Notes under the pieces: generated by a model
Told to the model about the DNA's origin: nothing
Seen by the model: the letters and a program-made list of their open reading frames with translations, nothing else
The model's database searches: none
Shown here: in pieces, positions 58,301 through 64,000 of the stretch
Layout: every line of letters begins with the position of its first letter
How positions within the stretch are numbered: the first letter of the stretch is position 1
Source of the DNA: Atrichornis clamosus
Taxonomy: Eukaryota > Chordata > Aves > Passeriformes > Menuridae
Assembly: GCA_013400975.1 (NCBI GenBank)
Contig: WBMZ01000409.1
Coordinates: 1-64,000, forward strand
Reading direction: 5' to 3'
DNA: 64,000 nt
Program-made: the position numbers and the translations under genes

Positions 58301-61300
58301 CTGGGAAGAGCTATCCCATACGCAATGTCAGCTCCCGGCACCTAGAGAAAGCACAGCCTCCCTGCCACTTTTTAAGGAGAGCCTCAGTTCTGTGGTGACA
58401 TTTGAGAGCTTTCATTATCTCAGTGCAAGAATCTCTGGGGCACACTCTGGTCTCTTAACATGCCCTTGTTTAACAACACTCCTTACCTTTGGCTGCCTGT
58501 GTTCAGCTAACCAAGTGGTGGCAGAAATGTGTATAGTCCCTCTTAAATCATTCTGATTTTCCCAAGTCCCTCTGCAGTTTTTTGATGGAACATATGGCAA
58601 TGTTATGTCTATTTGAAAAAGCCTTTGCATCATATGTTTATACAACTGCTCACTATCCCAAGACAAAAATTCTTTCCTGTTATTGCCCATTTGCTGACTA
58701 AAGAAATTATCCTCTTTATGTATTCTGGTACTTTACCTTGATACCTTACATGTTTAATTATGTAGTCCTTGGTCCGTAATCCATATGATTCACTCACCAT
58801 ATAGCACAACTCACACTAGTTTTATTTTTTTTAACCCTTGCCCTTTCTTTCTCACTTGCTTTCCTTTGTCAGCCTTCACTATCTATTTAGTTTTGGGTCT
58901 TAGCCTGGCTCGCATAAGGTTTTTCCTCCTCAGTGACAAAACAGTCAGTGGGTCCTGTGGTACAGGACTTGTCTCAAAGGACAAGAGCTCCTGATGGTTA
59001 AAGATGAGACATTAAAAAAACGGAAAAACAAGCAACAAACCCCAAAGAACACTCCTGTGATGTACTACATAAAGGAATAACATCAGAACCGAGAGAAAGG
59101 AATGGGGTTTGTGGTTACAGAAACACATGGAGAAACAGAATTCTGTGCTTGGCTCTTTTTCTTTCTTCCCCTGTGTTGCTGGCCAGTGACTTCAGTTGTG
59201 GAAGTCATGGATTTCCAACAGTTTCTGTGGGAAAGTGAGTTACACACTGAATCTTTACATTCTTCCATTCTCCCAGTATTCAGCAAAGTAGTAATAATGA
59301 TTTTTCTCTTCCTTGGGTTAGAGGTGGGTGAGGCCAGAAAAAAATCTGGAATCCTGTAAGAGTGAACAGTTTTTCCCCTTGAGGTCTGACTTGAAAAAAA
59401 ACCCCAACAACCTGAACATAAAGCTGAGTGTGGATTTTTTTCCTCAGAAGGAGCAATGAAATAGTTTTTAGAGTAATGTTTAAAATGGGCTTTTTACAAT
59501 TGAACTTTGCTCCTTTGAAATCCTTTTTATGACCACTGACTACTTCAAATTAAGTAACTTTCTTTCAAAACATGCCATATTAGGGAAATATGTCTGATAT
59601 ACTGTAGGTCTACAGGTAATGGGTTCTATTTCTGTGGGTTCTTTGTATCATACTGTCTCCAGTGCATCTTAATGGGCATATCTACGGACTCTGTGCTCAT
59701 TTTTTATAGGCTTTCTAGTAATCTGGACTTTTTTGTGTCTGCCTTATTAGAAAAGGTATCTATTTACATGGGATTCCTGAGCTCTACTGATATAACTGTC
59801 CTTTTTATTTACAAGTCAATAATATCAAGCCTTTCTTTTCAACCCTTTGTTTTTTATCTCTTACTTTAAAAAATAAGTCAATAGGCAAAAACCAAACACA
59901 TGTATTTTCATACCTGGTGCAGCTCATTTTTCATACTTTGTATATTACTCACCATACTTAAATAAGAAAATTTTGCTTGCAATGAATACCTATTTTGTGT
60001 ATATCCCTAGCAGCTCTTCCAATGCACTTCTAATTTTTGATGAGAACACTCTTCAGTCTTTTTCCTTTATCTTGACTTCTTTTCTGAAAACATGTGTTTT
60101 CAGGTGTTGGGGAGAGCTGCACATTGAATGACATTTATTAAATTCATTATGATACCTGGGAACTAATAGCTGTGGCAGAATACTACAAAAGAAAATATAA
60201 ATGTTTATACATTATATTTTCTCCTCACAGGCATCTTGCTTCTCTGAATCCAGGATGAGCCAATCACACCAGATCCAGTTTTGCCAGAGGAGGATGGAAG
60301 GTGGTACCAGAGTGCAAAAAGCCCCACGTTCATGTTGACTCAGCTGACTGGAAGCACAGGCTTTGGGGTTAGATCCAGAGCAGTTCTTCTTTAAGGAAAG
60401 GAGAGGAGGGCTCTTACTTTAGGAGAATATAACCATCCAGCCTGACACCTAGAAGAGGCAGAAACCCAATACTGGGGGTAAAAGAGGGTCAAGGAATTTT
60501 GAATGGTGATTTAGGACTCAGTCCTGGAAAGTACTTATTGTAGGTGGACTTCTGCCCTTGTGCCCAGCACAGTCTCTGTTGGCCATGCGCAGGGATGGTG
60601 AAAAAATATTTGAATGCACAACACACATGAAGATGCCAGAACAATGATGGGAGTTACACTTCTGACTTGACATTTTGCTCTTCTTTTTTCTTGGGTTACA
60701 AGACTATTCAGCTTCTCCTAATTGACTTGATGGTCTTGCTGGAAAAAATGAGTTGCAATTACTTTTTTCTTCTCCTGAATTATTTACAGGTGGAGAATAT
60801 CTGCCTTGCTGGATCTTACCCAAAATGCACTAAAATGTTTCTTGCAGCCTGATATTATGCTTTTCTCTACTTTTCATTTGGCTAGCAAAAAAAATTAGTT
60901 CAGTCAGATCTGAATAAAATCTTTTTTCTTCCTATTTTTTTTTTCTTCTGGTCTGGGGAGGGAAACAATTATTATTTACACCGCCCTGTTCCTGATAGCA
61001 ACCATATGTCTGGACTGCACAGCAATGAGCCTTGCAGTCCTACTTCTGGCAACTCTCCCTGGCCACAATGACATCCCACAGTGCTCCTAATGGGAGTAGG
61101 TGCCGTGGAGGTCTTTGCGTGCCATCGGCACTTCCCAGCTTCCAACACCTTACCTCATTTGCCACCACTGTCCTCCAGCAGCTGTTGCCTTTGGTAAGCT
61201 GTGTGGAACAGGCAACATTTGAAACCTCAAAGTCCTCAAAGACTGTGATGCTGAGATGGGTCAGAGATTAAAAACACAGGGTGATTGAACGAGTTAGACT

Positions 61301-64000
61301 GTCTGGATTCCCGTCAGCTTGGAAAGCAATTTTTCTAGGGGGTGCAAATAAGCTCTATGGAGTTTGCCTGCATCACTTAGAAAAATCTGTGATGCAGAGA
61401 CTCACCTCACAGCAAAGAACTAAGAAACATGATTGCTGCCCTGGCTGGGACCGCTCAAGTGGGACGGATACTACTTGGGAAATAGAACTTGGTTGGAAAG
61501 TGCTTTTGTCATAAAATATGTTCTCTCTTCTGTCTTATTCTCCTCTTTAGGAAAGCAGAGCTGTCCTATAATAAAACCAGGTAATCTTAATTTGTGAAGG
61601 GGCTGAAAGTAAACCCAGTTGTGCTGGGAAAACCCCTGTAAACTGTGATGGAAACACACCTCCTGATCAGATGGAAGAAAGTATATGGGGGTCCTAAGGG
61701 AGAGGATAATTTAAAAGACAGAAGTTTCGTGCGACGTTGTTTGTGAGAGTATGAGGGAGTTAAGGGCTCAGTTAGCTCAAGATCTGAAGCCTTCCTCCCT
61801 TCTTGGCTGAAAGAGGCAGGAGAGAAGGACATGCATCCTCTGTCTGTAGGAGACCCTGTGAGCACCTCCCAGCTCCAGTCCCTGTGCCCTTGCTGGTGCA
61901 GAGGCTGTAAGGACTTGTCTCTTGCTCCTGAGTATGCGTATGACTTCTTCCCACTGGGCAGCATAAGTGGGGCAGGACTCAGCAGGACAACGTGTCCCTT
62001 CTGCAAACATTCTGAACCTGGCCCAATGTGTGCTCTGACTGTGGAAAATGTGGTAGGAGGCTGTGCTGTGGAGCTTTAATCAGCCATGCAGATCAGAAGG
62101 GGAAATTTCACTCTGTTTCCTCGCATTTCTAATGCAGCAATACTTCTGCATTGTGCTTCAACCCATGGTTCACAGCTGAGTGGTAGTTTTATGATTTTAT
62201 GAGGCCTCAGACCACAGTGTCTTTAAATGTTCTGTAAAATATACAGGTTAATCACCTGACCCCTGCAAACTTCTTGGAAGAACTTGTATTGCATTAGCTA
62301 ATGCACTGCAATATCTTCCTGGAGCTGCAGAAAACCATTGTACATGAAAAGCAAACCTGTCAAACTTGCAGCTTTGCTAACTTTGCACAAAACAGGAAAA
62401 AAGAAAAAAAAGGGCCCTTTAACCAGTGCAAAACAAGATAAAACCACAAACTTGATGGCCTTTTGTGCAACCTCAATTGGACATTGCAGCTCTATGCTGT
62501 AATCTCAGAACAGAGCCTTTATCATCTTGAGTGTACTAGCATTGACCCATAACAGAGTCTTAAATAAAAAGCAAACCATAATGTCAAAGCAAAAGTCAGT
62601 ATCTCAGCAGGTCTGGCCTCGAGTGTGGGAGTGTGAACAGAGAAAACAAAAACTCAGAATAAGGAGAAGGCTGGATGGGTTTGAAGGAAGGAAAAAAACC
62701 CCCAATCTCTAGAAAAATAGCAGGGTGGAGCAGAAATAAAAATACTTTGGACAAGGGAATCCCTACAGACTCCAAAGTGCAAGGCAAAAAGAGAAAAAAA
62801 GCCTAATCCTTGCCTTACCAGTGCCTGAGCTGATGTGGGTCAGCTGTGGTGAGAGAAGGGCTCAGAGCTCAGATTTTGAAATATCTGCACAGAGGTGGTC
62901 TAGCAAGACTGCATGGCAGAGATGGCATTGTGGAAGCTTTGGGCCAGGCTGTAATTTATGGGCAAAATGCTCTGGGGCTAAATAGTCAAGAGAGATGGCA
63001 CTGCAGTCCCTCTGAGAAGAGTGAACGATGCTTCCCTCTTGCTTGGGGGTGGGGAAATGATATTGTTCTGTGGCAGTCAGTCCCAAGGAGAGCAGAGCCC
63101 TTTCAAGCAATTTGCATGCCTGAGTGAGTTAACACTGAGTAGTTCCTGCTCTCCCTTGAATTGTGGTTCTGCCCATCGTACAGCAAGCAGAGATGGATAC
63201 AGAGGCATTGCTGAAGTCATAGTCCTGTCCAGAGACAGGGTATGTACTTCTCCTGGTCCACAGCCCTGCTGGATGGGTTTGCTCCTGTCACACGTACTGT
63301 CCATCTCTCCACTGAAGCCAAGTCTGTCACAGGACACAATTCTCCTTTCCAACAGTTTGTGTATCCCTGCAAAGGACAGAAGGGACCCAGCCTTCAGCAG
63401 ATACCTTTGAAAAAATGCTGGTTCCTGAAGAGTTTCTCATAGCTCCAGGAAGACCCACTCTATTGCGTGTTCAAAAGCTGGGGAACTGAAAGAGTGCTGA
63501 AACGCAGCCTGTGGAAAGCAAGGTTTGATTCCTACTCTGAAAAGCCCCTTGCCCCAAAAATATTAAATTGGCAGGGTATCATGCCACTGAAATGCATGTT
63601 GGCCTTAATTTAAATTATTTCATGCCAGGTGGCTTGGTTTTCTGCTACACTTATTCCTTGGCAGTTTCACAAGTGTCATGACACGCACTTCAGAGGGGAG
63701 TGGGATGAGTTCATCTACAGCAAAGTAGAGGTGGCTGCACCCCTGGGTCAAAACAGCGGCCGTGTACCTTGCTGTTGTGTCTACCTGGTGTACCCTGCAT
63801 TGCCAGCCTCCCTGGGCAACAGGTTACTTCACCTGTGCGCTCTCAACTGCTCCATGGCCTTCTCTCACCATGATTCTGAGTACTGCTGCACGACGAGCTG
63901 CCCCCTTTGTGCTTCCATCTCCAGGAGTCACTTGTAGGTTTCCAGAGTTTACTGAGCTGTCTTGCCTTCTGCTTTGTTAAAGTCTTTCGCTCAGGAGTGT
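55357..64000. other. non-coding interval to the window end
   Basis: No exon, RNA gene or repeat family recognised. A 16-bp palindrome lies at 62290-62305 (TGCATTAGCTAATGCA). T-rich stretches occur near 55.6, 58.8, 59.8 and 60.9 kb. Frames of 129 and 139 codons (63021-63410 plus, 61587-62006 minus) overlap other frames and show no domain. Confidence 0.5.
62290..62305. repeat. 16-bp palindrome with POU/homeodomain-like halves
   Basis: TGCATTAGCTAATGCA is a perfect palindrome whose halves contain ATTA/TAAT and TGCA, like joined POU-specific and homeodomain half sites. About one perfect 16-bp palindrome is expected by chance in the window, so no function is claimed. Confidence 0.35.

Noticed and set aside
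58415..58690. 91-codon minus-strand frame that looked protein-like
   Set aside because: No motif of any transposon or cellular family could be found.
60790..60852. strong pyrimidine tract and ACAG acceptor followed by an open frame
   Set aside because: Frame closes within about 20 codons, no donor follows at a sensible distance, and no homology is recognised.
1..64000. CRISPR arrays, operons, bacterial promoters and phage genes
   Set aside because: Sequence character is vertebrate non-coding; no evenly spaced direct repeats or compact gene strings exist.

Overview
The window looks like a vertebrate, most likely avian, non-coding region. Two CR1 retrotransposon 3' ends are recognisable: plus strand near 4.3 kb, ending in the ATTCTATGAC-type tail typical of sauropsid CR1, and minus strand near 37.9 kb. 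Other repeats are few and old: MIR/L2-tail-like SINEs, decayed CR1/L3-clade LINE pieces and a hAT-like MITE. No mammalian Alu, B1 or L1 was seen. A crocodilian or turtle cannot be excluded, but the low repeat density fits a bird. The assignment rests on repeat types recalled from memory, not on a search.

I find no convincing protein-coding exon. Almost all open frames are under 130 codons, overlap on both strands, and show no recognisable domain except where they lie in LINE relics. The only gene-like signal is at the left edge. Bases 1 to about 540 form a CpG island with a GC box, an almost perfect palindromic RFX X-box (50-63) and a plausible splice donor (521-527). This is probably the promoter and first exon of a gene. 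If that gene is read rightward, the rest of the window is its long first intron; if leftward, the window is intergenic.

Layout. 1-540: CpG island. 0.5-17.8 kb: unique non-coding DNA with a CR1 3' end, a MIR-like relic and three copies of a short old repeat with a palindromic GTCAATGG/CCATTGAC core (1.2, 10.3 and 15.6 kb). 17.9-18.1 kb: hAT-like MITE. 22.7-23.0 and 28.1-28.3 kb: minus-strand MIR-like relics. 24.9-25.0 kb: an exact POU-dimer MORE site near an RFX-like site. 29.0-31.8 kb: a broken minus-strand CR1-type LINE, with an ORF1-end-like piece, the endonuclease N-terminus of ORF2 and the ORF2 C-terminal region in the right order, inside a pair of 52-bp direct repeats. 31.8-48.4 kb: mostly unique DNA with a second CR1 3' end, a tRNA-SINE-like head and a double hairpin. 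48.4-49.3 kb: a cluster of young local duplications. 50.8-51.9 kb: a second minus-strand CR1/L3-clade LINE relic with reverse-transcriptase motif A and the C-terminal region. 52.0 kb: a 58-60 bp tandem duplication. 55.3 kb: an unusually strong hairpin. 55.4-64 kb: no recognised gene.

Nothing here forms an operon or a multi-gene system. The items most worth checking are the CpG island with its X-box, the 55.3-kb hairpin, the MORE site, the duplication cluster and the two LINE relics.
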